Below are positions 34,291 to 48,186 of a stretch of 64,000 nucleotides of DNA, piece by piece. Every line of letters begins with the position of its first letter. The first letter of the stretch is position 1. Source of the stretch: Maea johnstoni. Its lineage: Eukaryota > Annelida > Polychaeta > Spionida > Magelonidae. The position numbers were made by a program, and so were the translations under genes. The stretch covers positions 26,731,885-26,795,884 of the forward strand of contig OZ012688.1 of NCBI GenBank assembly GCA_963942565.1. Reading direction: 5' to 3'. The notes under the pieces were generated by a model. The model did not search any database, was not told the origin of the DNA, and was given only the letters and a program-made list of their open reading frames with translations.

Positions 34291-34490
34291 NNNNNNNNNN
34301 NNNNNNNNNNNNNNNNNNNNNNNNNNNNNNNNNNNNNNNNNNNNNNNNNNNNNNNNNNNNNNNNNNNNNNNNNNNNNNNNNNNNNNNNNNNNNNNNNNNN
34401 NNNNNNNNNNNNNNNNNNNNNNNNNNNNNNNNNNNNNNNNNNNNNNNNNNNNNNNNNNNNNNNNNNNNNNNNNNNNNNNNNNNNNNNNNN
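34291..34490. other. Assembly gap (200 N)
   Basis: Exactly 200 unknown bases, a typical placeholder length. Copy B begins immediately after it. Confidence 0.98.
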
Positions 34491-35608
34491 TGATGCATTT
34501 CAGAATTTTGTGTTTCTCATTTTGCTGACATCATTATACTATATGATGTATAACCCTAGAGTGAAGGATGGTATCGGATAAATGATTGTTTATCTCCTGA
34601 GAGTGATTGTGACACCGACCTTTTTCATCCTACCGGTCTATGAAATAGATAAATCCTTTGTATGTATGTAAGTTGTGGCCGCAGTTTGTAGCCAGTTTAT
34701 GTCTCTATTAGCTTAGACCTAATCTAACCATTTTTGTTTTGTATGTCTCAGTTATTATTATGTTCTTTTGTATTCATGATGTATTGTATCTTTTATGCGT
34801 TTCGCATAGTCAATAAATATACATACATACATACATTCATTGGTAGTCCGCACTACAGAATATTTGGGACAATTCATATATTTTTTGCTGATGGTCTAAA
34901 TGATCCATGGAATACATTTATTACCTAACTCATTTGTCTTATTCTATATCATTTTACCATTTTTTTGAAATTTTTTCCCATCATGTCATCTAAGATACAG
35001 TAATGTGCAGTCTCATTGTGTAACTAACATCATTGTATTTTCAAACAAATTATGCAGCTCGTTTTACTAATGAGTGTGACGAGTAATTGATGCCAAGCGT
35101 TAAATTTTTGTTTTGCTATTAAAACGTAGAGTACTCGACCTCGGAACTTCGCAGTGAGTTTGTTGACCTTTCTAGTTAATCTATGCATTCTGGCAACTAC
35201 CAAAAGGAAGCACAGTAAACTTCGCTTCAGCCCCAGGGTAATGGGTATGTTGTAACAAAGCATAAACATTCGCGCAGTCGACAGCCTTTCCAGTGACTGG
35301 TTACACTAACCTTTTTACAAAATAGAACTACCGGTACACTATTGAATATATTCTTGCAATTCATATAGCATAATGCACAGTGTGTAAATAGCCAACGGGA
35401 TCACACCTTCTCAAGCATGGAATAGGAATCTGGTGCTTATTTCTCTATTCTAACATGGGACCCTGGCGTTTATACAAATATTTTGCGCGCACACTACACC
35501 CATAGTGACATATCAATTATTCATTAAGAAGGATGTCTATCATCCGCATTGGTTGTGCCAACATATGACTTTTTGATATCCAACATTGGACTTGTTCGCT
35601 TGTATTAA

Positions 35609-35799
35609 CTCTCCAATGCTAACATGCTACTTTCGTCCAAATATTTTGAAAACCACCTTGAAAACCACCTGCATGTTGGTATTCAGTAGATAGCTCTCGC
35701 TGAGCACTCCCGGATGAGTATCTATATGCCAGGGTTTCAGTCGTTTTCAGCTTTTTGCGTCAGTTTGTATTGGGAAAATCTGCCAACATCAGCATACGG
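35609..35799 (-). mobile_element. MITE family 1 in promoter region B
   Basis: Same insertion and flanking TTAA as in copy A at 19,594-19,784. Confidence 0.8.
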
Positions 35800-35871
35800 T
35801 TAAAAGTTAACACCCAGATCAGGTGTTTTCTACCAGTCTCCAAGCAACTGTTTGTTGAATGATGTTGCCTG

Positions 35872-35896
35872 CCAATCAGTAACCAGTATTATAAAT
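35872..35896 (+). promoter_or_regulatory. CCAAT and TATA boxes, copy B
   Basis: CCAAT at 35,872-35,876 and TATAAAT at 35,890-35,896, identical in sequence and spacing to copy A. Confidence 0.45.
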
Positions 35897-36098
35897 GCGT
35901 TATGTTAGAAGGTTATCACAGGACATAGACACCTACATCCCACTTTAGTTGGCCTGGCACAGCCCATAAACAAGGGGAAGCGTATTGGAAAGCTCAGCGA
36001 TGAAATACCAAAACTAACCACACATCTACCAGACAGTAAAGTAGTACAAGTCAGCATACCCAGCAAAGTCTCAGAGACAGCAACAACAGCGTTCAACA

Positions 36099-36153
36099 AT
36101 GAAGGTGTTGGACTTGTTCGGGCTCCTTCACCTGGCCAACCTGGTCATATCAG
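36099..36153 (+). CDS. Signal-peptide first exon, copy B
   Basis: The coding sequence is identical to copy A (MKVLDLFGLLHLANLVIS plus one base) with the same donor GTACGT and phase 1 exit. The 5' flank up to the promoter differs from copy A by only a few bases. If copies A and B are two alleles placed side by side in the assembly, this is the same exon seen twice. If the duplication is real, it is a second potential first exon or a second gene start. No exon that could follow it was recognised within copy B itself. Confidence 0.6.
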
Positions 36154-39100
36154 GTACGTGTCACTTACTGTACTGTAGAAGTTTAGAAATAAAAACGCAT
36201 AAAACAATGAGGAGATCAAGTTCAAGCAGCCATGTCAAGTGTAAAAGTTCAGCCTTTTTACATTTAACAAAAATGCCCTTCAGTAGTTTTCTACTTTTTC
36301 TGCTTATTCTAAGTTCCAATATATCAATGTACAAACTAGCCTTTAGTTGTGTACAGTGTGTTACCCTGAGAAAGGGTGCAAGGGAGTTTTTACTATTAGA
36401 TATATTTACCCGATTGCTGTTTCCAGGGATTAAGGGTATTGAATGAAGGGGAATAATCACAGAAAGAGTGCTCAATAAATGTTTTGAGTTGATGATCACC
36501 TTTGTCCCTAAGGGAGTTTTCTTCATGTGGAAAGATACTTTTTATTGACTTAATGCAGTTTTGCCTTTTGTGCCTTCATAAATTCATCAATGGTTAAAAG
36601 GTTGAATGAAGGAAACTTTGTTCTTGCAATCCCCATTTTCCCTTGAGGATCTAAAAGAATCCGATAGAAAAGGGTTTGGTTAGGGTGTTACAAATATCAA
36701 ACATATTCTTGTCATCAAGGATGCAATTCAACTCGTGTCATGTTATTTCCAACACAATAAACACCAGATCTGAGTTAGATCGAATATCGATATATTGATA
36801 TTTCAATTCACCCTTTACATCTCTTATCAGAGTACTGCATCATTCCATCCGACAGTAGAGTATCTCCAAGTACTTGTAGTTCGCAGCTGTGAGATCACCA
36901 CCAAAATTAGAATGATAGTGGTCACTGAAGCATGGGTGCTTTGTGAGATCGATCACACTATGCTTTTACAAATATCCTTCTTGTTTTTGGTCTTATTAGG
37001 CTTAGGGTTAGGTTGTTGTAATACCAGCTCAAAACACGTCCAAATAAAAAAGTTGCTTTATAATGGGAAAGATAGGGAACGATCTCATAAATCAGAATTG
37101 AAGAGTTGTCTGCAGATGCTCACCGAAATGGAAAGATGACTAGTACATCATAACATTGTTAAAGTAAGGTCGTGCAAAAACTCTGTAGATATAAAAAGTT
37201 CCTTAACCCCTATGTGAAACTGAGTGTAGGGTATGCTGCTTTGTAAGGTATGTTGCTTTGTACCATTCTATCGACTTAACTCGGTTTCCTGACATGCCTC
37301 GTTACATCGGGTGAACATTGATAAGGTCAGATGTACCACTATTGTTCGTGTTAACTGCATTATAATCTGATAATTTACCAGTCCCCCCCGATCATATATA
37401 AGTGTTTTTGCACTTATAATTGATATTGATTATATAATACGTTTCCTTTTAACTCAACGTTTTTTATCGCCCGCTTCGCACTAGGAGAACGCTATATTTA
37501 TCAATTGATTTATCATTTAGTTAATATTAATATTTTAGTAAAATGCAAACGGATTTTTTTAAATATATCAAGGTTGAGAATTGATGTTCATACCTTCACG
37601 GAAACAAGCATTGGTTACACTCTACACTGAGCCAGCAGGGATGTACTGTTTGTTATAAATATCATTGTAGCAAGATAATAAAAGAAAACTACCACACTAG
37701 CCTATCTTTATAATGCTTTTGGACAATTTGAATAATGGGTGCATCATGAATTGAACAAGTGTAGTTATTCACCCGTGCAACTTTCCAAACGATAGGTTCC
37801 ATTTGTCGCACCAGAACTACTAGTACACTGAATAATAATACAGTGCTAACAGCCCCAACAAACCCCAGGGTAGTTTATAATTATCCTTGTGCAACCCCCA
37901 CCAGCTACATGCTCAGGATAATCTTGAATTCATACTCTCAAATCTTTTATTTACCTTCTTTTTTGTACAAACATGATACAAGTAAACCTTTCAAAGACAA
38001 GGATAATATGTTCTTAATGGCATGGTATTTGTATTACCAATCCCTCCCGAAAATTCGATATCAGAAAAAAGACACGCACCATTCTACGTCGAGGTCTAAT
38101 CAACCATTGTTGTTTTCCAAAACGTGTTCCTTTAGCTCCCTAATTGCTTCCCATAGGAACCTTAGGTAATACGTTTTGGTCATTAGCGACCCCCCTGCAA
38201 TTTGATTTAAACCCAAAATAAGGCATCGACTACTAGTATTTGGTATCCTGTTCAATCCATGATACACCTATGATTCATAAGACTAATGAATAACCTGTCT
38301 CTGAACATTTGGAAAAAAAGATTTGCCCCCGAAAAATTAAATTATACATTGTCTGCCTTGGATTCTCATTTTAAGTGCATGGAAAGGGCTGAAAATGCAT
38401 TCCAGAGTGGCTAGACCCCAAGAGCCTCTGGAGACATTGAGCGGCCTCCAGACCCCCAGCTGCTAAGACTTCTACACTCACTTATCATGCCACCTTAAGT
38501 CATTCTGCTCGGGTAAATAAGACACACACTTTCAAATTTCTGTCTGCTAAGTCCCGGTTTGAAGTAGTCGGTTTTAAAGTTTTGTTTTTGTTATTTTCGT
38601 CAAATGGTGATCATTCGTAAATACAAACAGTGAGCTCACGTCTGTCTCCAAGTGAATTAATTAGTGTAGTGTATATTGCTCGGTATTCATGATATTGACT
38701 TCGCTCAGTTTTGCCCGTCGTATCGTGTAACATTCAGTAAACACTGATAAGGTCAAACATGGTAATACTGATCTTGTTATCTGCATGAAAGAGGGAGAAT
38801 TTTTATCTCACTTTATTGACTTTACCTTCATGTGATAAAGCCTTGGTGCTCCAATTCATCGATGATGACATTTCTTACCTTAATTTGAAACAAGAATTTA
38901 CTTGTAATTGAATAATTGTTCTTAGTGATTGATTAATTTTTTTCAACTGTATCTTATCGTATTCTTTGATAGTCAACAACAAATCTAAGATCGAACACAT
39001 TTAAATGAAATGGGATATTTTCGATTCTTAAATAATCCATTTACTAACGCCTTGGGAATTCCAAGCGTACAATTTATTGACCGTGACCCCTTTAGCTGAT

Positions 39101-39624
39101 TATAAGAAGTTGTCTACCTTGTGTTTACTCTTGGGGTTTGTTTAAGTTTGGCACCTGGCAGATAACCTGTGTGGGGATGACACTTTTGCTATGTGGGGTT
39201 GGTCTAGACATTTGCAATCCACTTGATAACATGATTTTTGTTATCATGTAGCCTTTATTGTTATTGGCAAGATTTTATCAGTCCCCTTTAGCATTTAAAC
39301 CAAGAATAATTCTATTATTGCCGAATGAAATATAATCCCACTTCCCTCAGTAAGATTGATCCTACCATACTTAGACCTAAAATATTTCTTTTCAAAACTG
39401 ATACCCCATGGGCAAACATACTTTAGTAAGTGATTTTACTGCTAATCTAAACATCACAGACGTCAAGTCCGCTCAGCACACAGTACAAAAGTTCATAGCA
39501 ATACAAACAGTTCGGCTTATTGAATTATAAAGGTAACATATTCTGACTGACATCATATTCCTGTGCTCTATAACCATATAGTGGATAATTGAAAATACTT
39601 CCACTATAACAGAGCTTTATTATT

Positions 39625-40490
39625 GATAATTGATAATTGATGGTTGGTATAGCCCCCTTTCCACTTTGTTCAAAAGCGCTTTATAAAGAAAAGTCAGTGG
39701 ACATATGCTTATGGTCCATATAGTCAAAGAAACTCCTTTTAGAATAGCTGTGTTTTTAGCAGTGCCTTGAAGTTTTGCACACTATCAGCAGCATTGATGT
39801 TGTCGGGGAGCTCACTTCGAAGAAGTGGTGCATAGGCACGGACGGCTCTGCCACCAAACCTTTTCAGATTAGTGTGTGGTATCTGTAACAGGATCTTAGT
39901 GTTTGATCATAGAGTCCTTGTATTGTTTTGTTTGACTAACACTTCCGTCAAGTATAAAGGGGCACATCCTTGCATGTATTTGAAAGTCGAAACAACTCAA
40001 TCCCTTTCCTAATGGGTAGCCTGTGAAGATCATTTACAATTGGTGTGATGTCATTATACGTTTTGGAGCAACTAATGACTCTGGCGCATTGTTTTGGATT
40101 TTCTGGAGTTAGCATGGTAGCTCATCAGTACTTCCACAGAGAAATCCATTACAATAGTCAAGGCGTGATGTCACCAATGAGACAATGGCACTCTTGGTTG
40201 TATAAGTATTGAGAAATTTTCTTATTTTTCCAATGTTTCTAAGGTGATAATTTGCAGACTTGATAATTTATGATACATGTGCAGACAGTAGATAAGTAAC
40301 CAAAGTTCTGGTTCATTAAGAATTGGTACACCCTTTACTGTAATACTAGGAATATAAACCTTTTCCCGCATCTGTGGGGTACCCACAACCAGAACCTCGA
40401 GGGAAGGACAGGAAGGTTGAATGTCTTGTTTATTTATGAATGTGCGCGCCTGTATAATGGCAAGATAGTTTTCCATTGATCGTTGTGAGA
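39625..40490 (-). mobile_element. LINE (CR1/L2-like), decayed, in copy B
   Basis: Same element and position as in copies A' and C. The minus strand shows SLEVLVVGTPQ and SITVKGVPIL, matching the segment before NLGVxFD in LINE reverse transcriptases, then the 3' end with AAAGCGCTTTTGAACA-GTGGAAAGG and an ATT-rich tail at 39,615-39,650. 5'-truncated, with several deletions. Confidence 0.6.
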
Positions 40491-40518
40491 GTTATAGGAG
40501 TCATTATAGCGGACAAAT

Positions 40519-40537
40519 AGGGGGGGGGGGGGGGGTA
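40519..40537. repeat. Poly-G tract
   Basis: A run of about 17 G in copy B, at a place where other copies have no such run. Confidence 0.8.
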
Positions 40538-43069
40538 AATGAGAGATTTTAGTAGCATTTGAGTATTTTTATATTAGTTTATGTCACTCTCGTGCCCATT
40601 ATTATAGAGGTAGAGCATATACCAGACGACTGTGTTGGAGGAGGTTGAATTGGCCATCTCAACACCAAGCCGCAGGCTGAGGCTTGTAAATCATACATTC
40701 AATGCCAATGCACGTTTTGGAAAATAGTCGGTCTCTGAAAATTGGAAAAATAAATAATCTGTCTCTGAGCATTTGGAAAACTTAATCTGCCCCTGGAAAA
40801 TGAAACAACACATTATCTGATATTTGGATCAATTCTCATTTCAAGTGCCAAATAAATTACCTGCGTTGGATTAATTCTCATTTTAAGTGCAAGGAAAGAC
40901 CTGAAAATGCATTACAGCGTGTGTAGATCCCCAAGGCATCTGGTGTCATTGAGTGCTCAATTCTCCTAGGCCCCCAAGCCCCTTATATCCTTGGAATCGC
41001 ATACCACTCCACCTAAAAGTACGGATAAGAAAATAACACCTACTTTCAAGTTACCAGCTGCTAAGTCCCTACTTGAAGTAGTATGTTTTAAACTGTCTTT
41101 CGTCAATTTTGTAAAACATTGATCACTACTGAAATCCTCCTACTAAGCTACAAAATGTACACGTTAATATGAATAAAGAAAAGAACAATTCATATTGATT
41201 GAAGACTACCGTATACCATATCTAGATGAGAATTGTAATTACAAAAATTATTTACAAAATACAAAAAGGCAAATATGATTAGAGTACTTAGAAAAGGACA
41301 AATGGGATATGAGTTGCAGTTGAAGAATATCCACTCTTCTGGATTATGTATCCTTAAGAAAGTCCAATATAAGAAAATACTATCATCAAAATGTAATCAC
41401 CTTTGGACATTTTCTTTTAAATCTGTCTCTGGAAATTTGAGAAAAATGTCTCTGAAAATTTCTCTTTAACAGTGTACATCGCTACTTTACAAGTGCTCGC
41501 AATCCAAGTAATTAATCACATTTACAATAACTTCAAGTAAGATAAATATAAATGTAACCAAACTGAAAATAATGTAAGATTAGCAAACGATTATCTAAGG
41601 TTGTCCATATCTAAAATAAAGGAAACATGTTTCTGGGTTAGTTTTAATTTCAATAGGATTTTCCTATCCAGGAATTATAAATTATATTGATTATCGAAAT
41701 AGCAGTTTTATCCATGATGGTTGCTGCTATGCGGTAAACTGCCTTGATCTTCGATATCAACTGCAACAGCACAGAACAAGATAGAGCGCACTCAAAACGT
41801 TTACTTTCACGTCATATATTAAGCACAAAATTTGGCCCACAACATACTTTGCACAGGTTTGTATCCATACCACTCTGAAGTGGTATGGATTCACAGGTTA
41901 TACATTTCTCTCCGCAATGTAAGAGAAACAGAGCCTCCCTATTTGAAAGACCTATAAGTATTTTGTTTTTTATTGGATTGATGTTGTTTTAAGTTCAGCA
42001 GCTTAGGTCTCACTGGGATAAGAGACAAGGCACATGGTTGGTCATATAGATCTTGATGATAGTTGACCTTTTGATGCTTACTGGACTCTGAATTTATTTC
42101 AAGCTCTACTTAACATATTTATTATAGTTGTTTACATGTATTTAAACCACTGTGCTTAAGTAATGCAAAGCTGAGACCAATGCAAATCATTAAAACTGGA
42201 AATGAAATACAATGCAGCTGATAAAAAATGCATCAGCAGAGATGAAGGTATAGGAGTTGTATCAGAAAAATGAACTAAACTTGATAACCATTCCTGAAGA
42301 ACTTGTTATTGACACCACACAGTTGTGATATAGCATACCAAAGATGTAAGGTAACACGTTATAACAATCTGTCAAGAGCGGTCCATGTGTTGTAGTTTTT
42401 GTTGTAAAAATCGAACATTAGCATTGTACTCAATATGTTTGTAAGTGGTTTGTGGGTGGCTGGAGACAATATTGATACGTGGGGTTGGTCTAGACACTTG
42501 CAATCTTTCCTTTTTGTTTTATCCTGTAGCCTTCATTGTTCTTGGCAAGATTCTTATGACTATTCCCAGGGTAGGTGAGGTCTAGGCTTAATGAGAGAAT
42601 TTGGACCTGTCCTAGCCAATGTTCCTTTAAGCATTTAAACCAAGAATGGTTTTACTATTGCTGAATGAAAGTATCATACTGCCTGTTTAGTAAATACAAT
42701 CCGACTTCCATCAATAAGATTAAACCTGCCATATTTAGCCACTTCTCAAAGGGCAAGAGACGTAAAAAAGATTTTTTGAACCATAATTTACCTATTATGT
42801 GGGCATGTTAACCCGCTAGTGTCTGGTTTACACACACTAATAATGACAATAGATGGTGGAACTGATACCCTATGGGCAAACAGTGTTTAGAAAATGATTT
42901 AACCGGCAATCTGACGTCACCACTCTCAAGTCTGCAACTCTGCTCAAAGTAAACAAGTCATAGCAACGCATATGCACAATCGAATTATTTATTCGAAAAG
43001 GCAACCTACTGTGACTGATATAATATCCCCTGGCTCTATAAACATAGAGGATAAAGGATTTTGCAGTAT

Positions 43070-43175
43070 AACAACGCTTGATGAGGGACGGAGAAAAAAG
43101 AAGTTTTATATCATGTTTATTTATGAATGTGTGGGCTGGAATAATGGCAAGTTGGATTTCCATAGATCATTCTGA
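43070..43175 (-). repeat. Small LINE fragment at the end of module X2, copy B
   Basis: About 100 bases match 40,380-40,490, the innermost end of the LINE. They follow the second X module just as the full LINE follows the first. A counterpart sits at 61,005-61,080 in copy C. This shows the older X duplication included the LINE. Confidence 0.5.
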
Positions 43176-46100
43176 GAGTATGTGTCAATGAAGAGGACAA
43201 ATCGAGGGGCGGCGTGGAAGATTTCAACACTATTTAAGTGTCTTTACAATTGTAAACGGCATTCTAGTGTCTATTAGTATTTATAGAGAGGTATAGCCTG
43301 TCCATATGGTTTGCTCCATGTGTAGCAACTTGAAGTGAACCTAGTATGTAGTGCAGACCTAGAAGGCGAGATTCAGTAGTAGCGAATTAAAGGGTTCAGT
43401 CATTGAGCAATGTTTCTAAAGTGATTTCCCTTTTCGCATTCACAATACCTTGTTGTACTCAAAATGGTGACTTAAGTGTGAGGCTGTAGTGAAGGTCAGT
43501 GCGGTAAACCATGGCTAATTCATTGTACTGTACGTTGGTATAGTACACTCAAGTATCAAGACATGTCTTCTATAGATCTGCTTATTCAACGATGAAGCAG
43601 CTCGGTATCTTAGCAAGGATACGAATTAGTTGCAGTCACTTGACTCATTCCGTCCTTTTTTAAAGAAAGAGGAGGACCCTCCCAAATGTACAGCTTGTGA
43701 TTGTCATTTGACCGTCAAACACATTGTATGAGGTTGTGTGAATTGATTTCAATGAATCCAAATAAAATACATTCTAATGTAAATAGCTTTCAGGAGGAAC
43801 TCTTCGCGAACGTTCCTCCAGATAGCATGTTATTTTGTTTACATGAGATTGGTCTATTCTATTGTGAAACATCTTAAAATTTAGTTTCTTTTAAAACCGC
43901 TATGCATGCTCTACTTACGTTTTGTAACTGTTCATTGTTTTATGAACATTTTCATTAATTATTGACTCGTTGTTGTTTTTGACCATGAAGAGAACCACTA
44001 TTTTATTATGAAGATGTTATGGCACTAAAGGGCCTATGTGTGCCTATATGCCTTTAAGCATCCATTCATTCATTCATTTGTTAATTCATGCTAATCTCTG
44101 GCAAGTGCTTCAGGAGAGTACTTTTAAAAGGGCTGCCCTTCTCTAAATCTTCTTGGCATTTTTAACTGCATTATTAAGAGTAATTGGTGCACTTCTATAT
44201 GAAAGTATTGATACTTAAAACATGCTAGATTAATACAAATCTGTCTCAATTTTTTTAATGATATAATTAATGTCTTACAATCTGTAGGTTTTATCGTTGT
44301 TAGGAACTAGTATATACCATAATGCTTGACAAGTATGTGTAAATACCCACAAATAACCACAGCCACCCCCCCCCCCCCCCCCCCAACCAATTCTTAACTC
44401 AATTTATTTTGTACGCCCCTCTTCCCTCCCCAAAATTCTGAATAATCAGGACAACCTCCAGCAAATTCTGAATTGTTAACAACCACTCCCCCATAAATTC
44501 TGAACTGTTTTCGGCTCACCCCCACCACATTTTCTAAATGGAACCGACCTATTATTGCCGCCTAATTGTTGAGGAACATGAAGAACGGTTGATAATAACA
44601 TTTTCTGACATGACAGCTATAAAATGCCACTTAACATATAATCAAATCATAATGATACATAGAACAACGAGCACTAAGGCGACTAAGCAGTGTAAAATAA
44701 CAAGGGTTCCGGGTTTCTTTCTCGTTGCGATATGACCTAATAAGCTGTCGAAAGCGACGTAAACCCCGATATACCTTCCCTGACAATTAAAATCTTCAAA
44801 TGTTATCCCATCATTTTACAAGAAATATGTTACAGACTCATAATGTCAATTATTTTTGGTCAATTCCCACCACTTTAATTATAGTATAAGCTAATTTTGT
44901 TTAAAATGGCAAATATCAATTAGCTGTCTTAACCATGGAATTCTGCGCTATTTGGAACAAATGAATTTCTCATTTTGCCGACATCATTCATTGGTAGACC
45001 TCACTAGAGAATATTTGGGACAATTCATATATTTTTGCTGGTTTTTAAAATGATCCATGGAATACATTTGTTACCAAACTCATTTGTCTTATTCTATATA
45101 GTTTTAATATTTTTGAAAGATTTCTCCCATCATGTCATCTAAAATATGTTAAAGATAAACTAATGTGCAGTCTCATTGTATTAGTAATATAATCCACGTG
45201 GGAAAATTATCAGAAGGTATTCAGATACATTGTTTTTTCAAACATATTATACAGCACGTTTTACTAGAGATGTCTGACGAGTAATGTATGCCAAGCCTTA
45301 AATTCTTGTTTTGCTATTGAAACGTAGGGTACGCAATCTGGGAACTTCGCAGTGAGTTTGTCGGGGTTTGTAGTTAATGTATGGTAATGTATGCGTTCCA
45401 AATGAAAGCACCAGCTTCATTACTTCTACCACAGGGTAATGGGCATGACGTAACAAAGAGGTAAACGTTCGCGCAGTCGACAGCTTCAGTTCAACAGCCT
45501 TTCAAATGACTGGTTACACTAACCTTTTCACCAAATAGAGCTACATTATTGAATATATACTTGCAATCAATTCATATAGCATAATGCACAGTGTGTGTTA
45601 ATAGTCAATGGGATCACACCTTCTTACGCATGAATGAGGAACCTGGTGCTGCTTGCTCTCTTCCCTGGCGTTTATACAAATATTTTGCGCGCACGCTACA
45701 CCCATAGTAACATATCAATTAATCATAAAGAAAGCTTTCTATCATCCGCATCGGTTGTCCCAACATATGCTTCTTTGATATCTAACGTTTGACGTTCAAT
45801 AATATTGAATAATATTAAACCTTTCTGTATGCAGCGATATTTTATTGCGGATGTTCGGTGTTGCACATGTGAGGTTCAATGCCATCCTTTATTTCCATGT
45901 TAGAGGAGAGGGTTTAGCATAAAACTATAAACGGAAGCCGGAGTTTGGCTTCTTTGTTAAAAAGTGTCATTAATTTACATATGATGTGTTTTCTTCCAGC
46001 AAATATTCTGATTTTTCCTCATAGAAACAATACATGTTTTTTAGGTTAATGATATACTTGTTGCATTTGCGTTCATCCGAATTTTAAATTAAGGTCATTC

Positions 46101-46442
46101 CGCAAATATTCTAGCTTTTACAAAACCAATATGGTGTCCATTTACAACTCATCCAACTCGAACACCGGTTGGAAGTGAAAAGTCTGATATAGTCTAATCT
46201 GAATGGCGCTGTCTATTGATTTGTGACGGCAATACATAGACTTACGTATCGGTGACTAAAAAGGGGGAAATATGTTTCCAAACTCGTTGCATGTTCCCAG
46301 ATTCAAGCAAAATGCTTCCGACTAACACTTTTTATAACAGACGACACTAAACCCTAGCCCCGCTAGGCAATATCAGAATTCAGTAATGAGGGTGCTAGGG
46401 TTTCGGTACTGAACTAGACGATCATATGCTCACTTGTATTAA

Positions 46443-46630
46443 CCCTTCCAATGCTAAGGCTACTTTCGCCAAATATTCTTGAAAACCATCTAGACCCCTC
46501 AGTGTTGGTATCCATTAGATAGCTCACGCTGAGCACTCGCTGATGAGTACCCACATGTTAGGGTTTCAGTCGTTTTTCAGCTTTTTTTGTCATTTTGTGT
46601 TGGCAAAATTAGCCACCAGCAGCAATAGGG
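46443..46630 (-). mobile_element. MITE family 1 in promoter region C
   Basis: TTAA on both sides (46,439-46,442 and 46,631-46,634), at the same place relative to the first exon as in copies A and B. Confidence 0.8.
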
Positions 46631-46702
46631 TTAAAGTATTGCCCCCCAAATCCAGTGTTTTCCACCGGTCTCTAAGCAGCAGTTTATTGAGTGCTGTCGC
46701 TG

Positions 46703-46707
46703 CCAAT
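46703..46707 (+). promoter_or_regulatory. CCAAT box, copy C (TATA box absent)
   Basis: TGCCAATCACTAAC corresponds to the CCAAT context of copies A and B. The ~45 bases that hold TATAAAT there are missing, and the sequence goes straight to GACACCTATATCCCAC. Confidence 0.45.
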
Positions 46708-46924
46708 CACTAACGAACATGACACCTATATCCCACTCACTTGTGTTGGCCTGGTACAGCTCATAAACACGCGGAAACTTATTGGAAGGCTCAGGGAGGA
46801 CTTGAAAGTACCAAAACTAACCACACACCTATCAGGCGGTAAAGTAATACACGTTAGCATAACCAAACGAGTACAGTCTTAGAGCGACAGTGTCGTGGGA
46901 CACACATCAACAGCAGCGATAAAG

Positions 46925-46979
46925 ATGAAAGTGTTTGACTTGTTCGGGTTCCTTCACTTGGCCAACTTGGTCATATCAG
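46925..46979 (+). CDS. Signal-peptide first exon, copy C
   Basis: ATG opens MKVFDLFGFLHLANLVIS plus one base, followed by donor G|GTTAGT. It differs from copies A and B at residues 4 and 9 (Leu to Phe), both compatible with a signal peptide. This conservation of frame, length, hydrophobicity and donor in a copy whose introns are clearly diverged argues for selection. The phase 1 exit matches the exon at 62,348, giving ...LVIS-G-HAYLM... at the join and an intron of about 15.4 kb. It is the nearest first exon to that exon and the best candidate for the functional start, although its TATA box is lost. Confidence 0.65.
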
Positions 46980-47088
46980 GTTAGTGTCAAATTTTATAGA
47001 AGTTTTAAAAAGAAAACCCACAAAACAATAACGAGATCAAGTTCAAGCCACCAGGTCAAGTGTGAAAGTTTGGTATTTCGCCATTCAT

Positions 47089-47296
47089 CCCTACTGCTGC
47101 TGGTGGCTAATTTTGCCAATACAAAATTATGCGAATAGATGAAAAATGACTAAAACCCTAGCAAATGTATGGGTACTCATCTAAAAGTACTCAGCGAGAG
47201 CTATCTAATGAATACCAATATGACAGGGTTTAGACGATTTTCAAAAATCTTTGCATTCTTGTGCTTTGGGCGAAAGTAGCCTTAGCACTGGAAGAG
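47089..47296 (+). mobile_element. MITE family 1 in intron 1 of copy C only
   Basis: The plus-orientation element GCTGGTGGCTAATTTTGCC ... CACTGGAAGAGTTA is inserted where copies A and B read CATTTAACAAAAATG. It is a later insertion than the promoter copy. Confidence 0.65.
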
Positions 47297-48180
47297 TTAG
47301 CAAGAATGCCCTTCGTAGTTTTCTACTTTTTCTGTTTTTTCTCAATTCCACGATATCGATTAACAAACTAGCTTCTATATGTTTAAAGTTTGTGACCCTA
47401 AGACAGGATGCGAGGGAGTTTTTACTATCAGATATAATTACCCAAGTGCTGTTTCCCCAGGGATTAAGAGTATTCAATGAATGGGTATAATCACAGAAAG
47501 TGTGCTCAATAAATGCATTGATATAATGAATAAATGTATCTTCATCCCTACGGGAGTTTTCTTCATGTTGAAAGATACTTTCTATTGGCTCTATGCAGTT
47601 TTGCCTTTCGTGCCTTCATATATTCATTACTGATTATAATCCCGAATGAAGGGAAATTTGTTCTTGCAACAATCCCCAATTTCCCTTGAAAACCTAAAAC
47701 AATCAGATAGAAAAAGGTTTTGGGTAGGGTGGTACAAATATCACACATATTTTTGTCGTCATGGATGCTATTCCACACATGTCATGTTATTTCCATAACA
47801 ATCAACACCAGATCTGAGTTCGATCGAATATCGATTTATTGATGTTTCAATTCACCCGTTCCACCTCATATCAGAGTACTTTATCATTCCATCCTACAGT
47901 AGAGGATGTATATCTTTAAGTACTTGTAGTTCTAAGTTGTGAGATCACCTCCAAAACTAAAATGATAGTGCTCACTGAAGCATTTGTGAGATCGATCTCT
48001 TTACGCCTTTACAAATATCTTTCTTGTTTTTGGTCTGATTAGGCTTAGGGTTAGGTTGTGATAATACCATCTCAAAACACCCCCAAATAAAAAGTAGCTT
48101 TATAATGGAAAGATAGGGAACGATCTCATCAATCAGAATTAAAGAGTTGTATGCAGGTGCTAACCTAAATGGAGAGATTA

Positions 48181-48186
48181 CTAGTA
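48181..48186. repeat. Target duplication of foldback element 1 (left)
   Basis: CTAGTA, repeated at 49,961-49,966. The empty site in copy A reads TTACTAGTACATC (near 21,122). An 8-base reading, ACTAGTAY with one mismatch, is also possible if the element ends are set one base in. Confidence 0.75.

Larger units (their letters stand above)
34491..44340 (+). repeat. Segmental duplication copy B
   Basis: 34,495 to about 39,400 is nearly identical to copy A (18,480-23,390) with only scattered substitutions and small indels. From 39,500 on it matches copies A' and C: LINE at 39,625-40,490, module Y at 41,090-42,430, module X at 42,440-42,965 and the unit end at 43,170-44,340. The left border lies in the gap. 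Copy B lacks ~60 bases at 39,397 that A has in module X. Confidence 0.85.
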
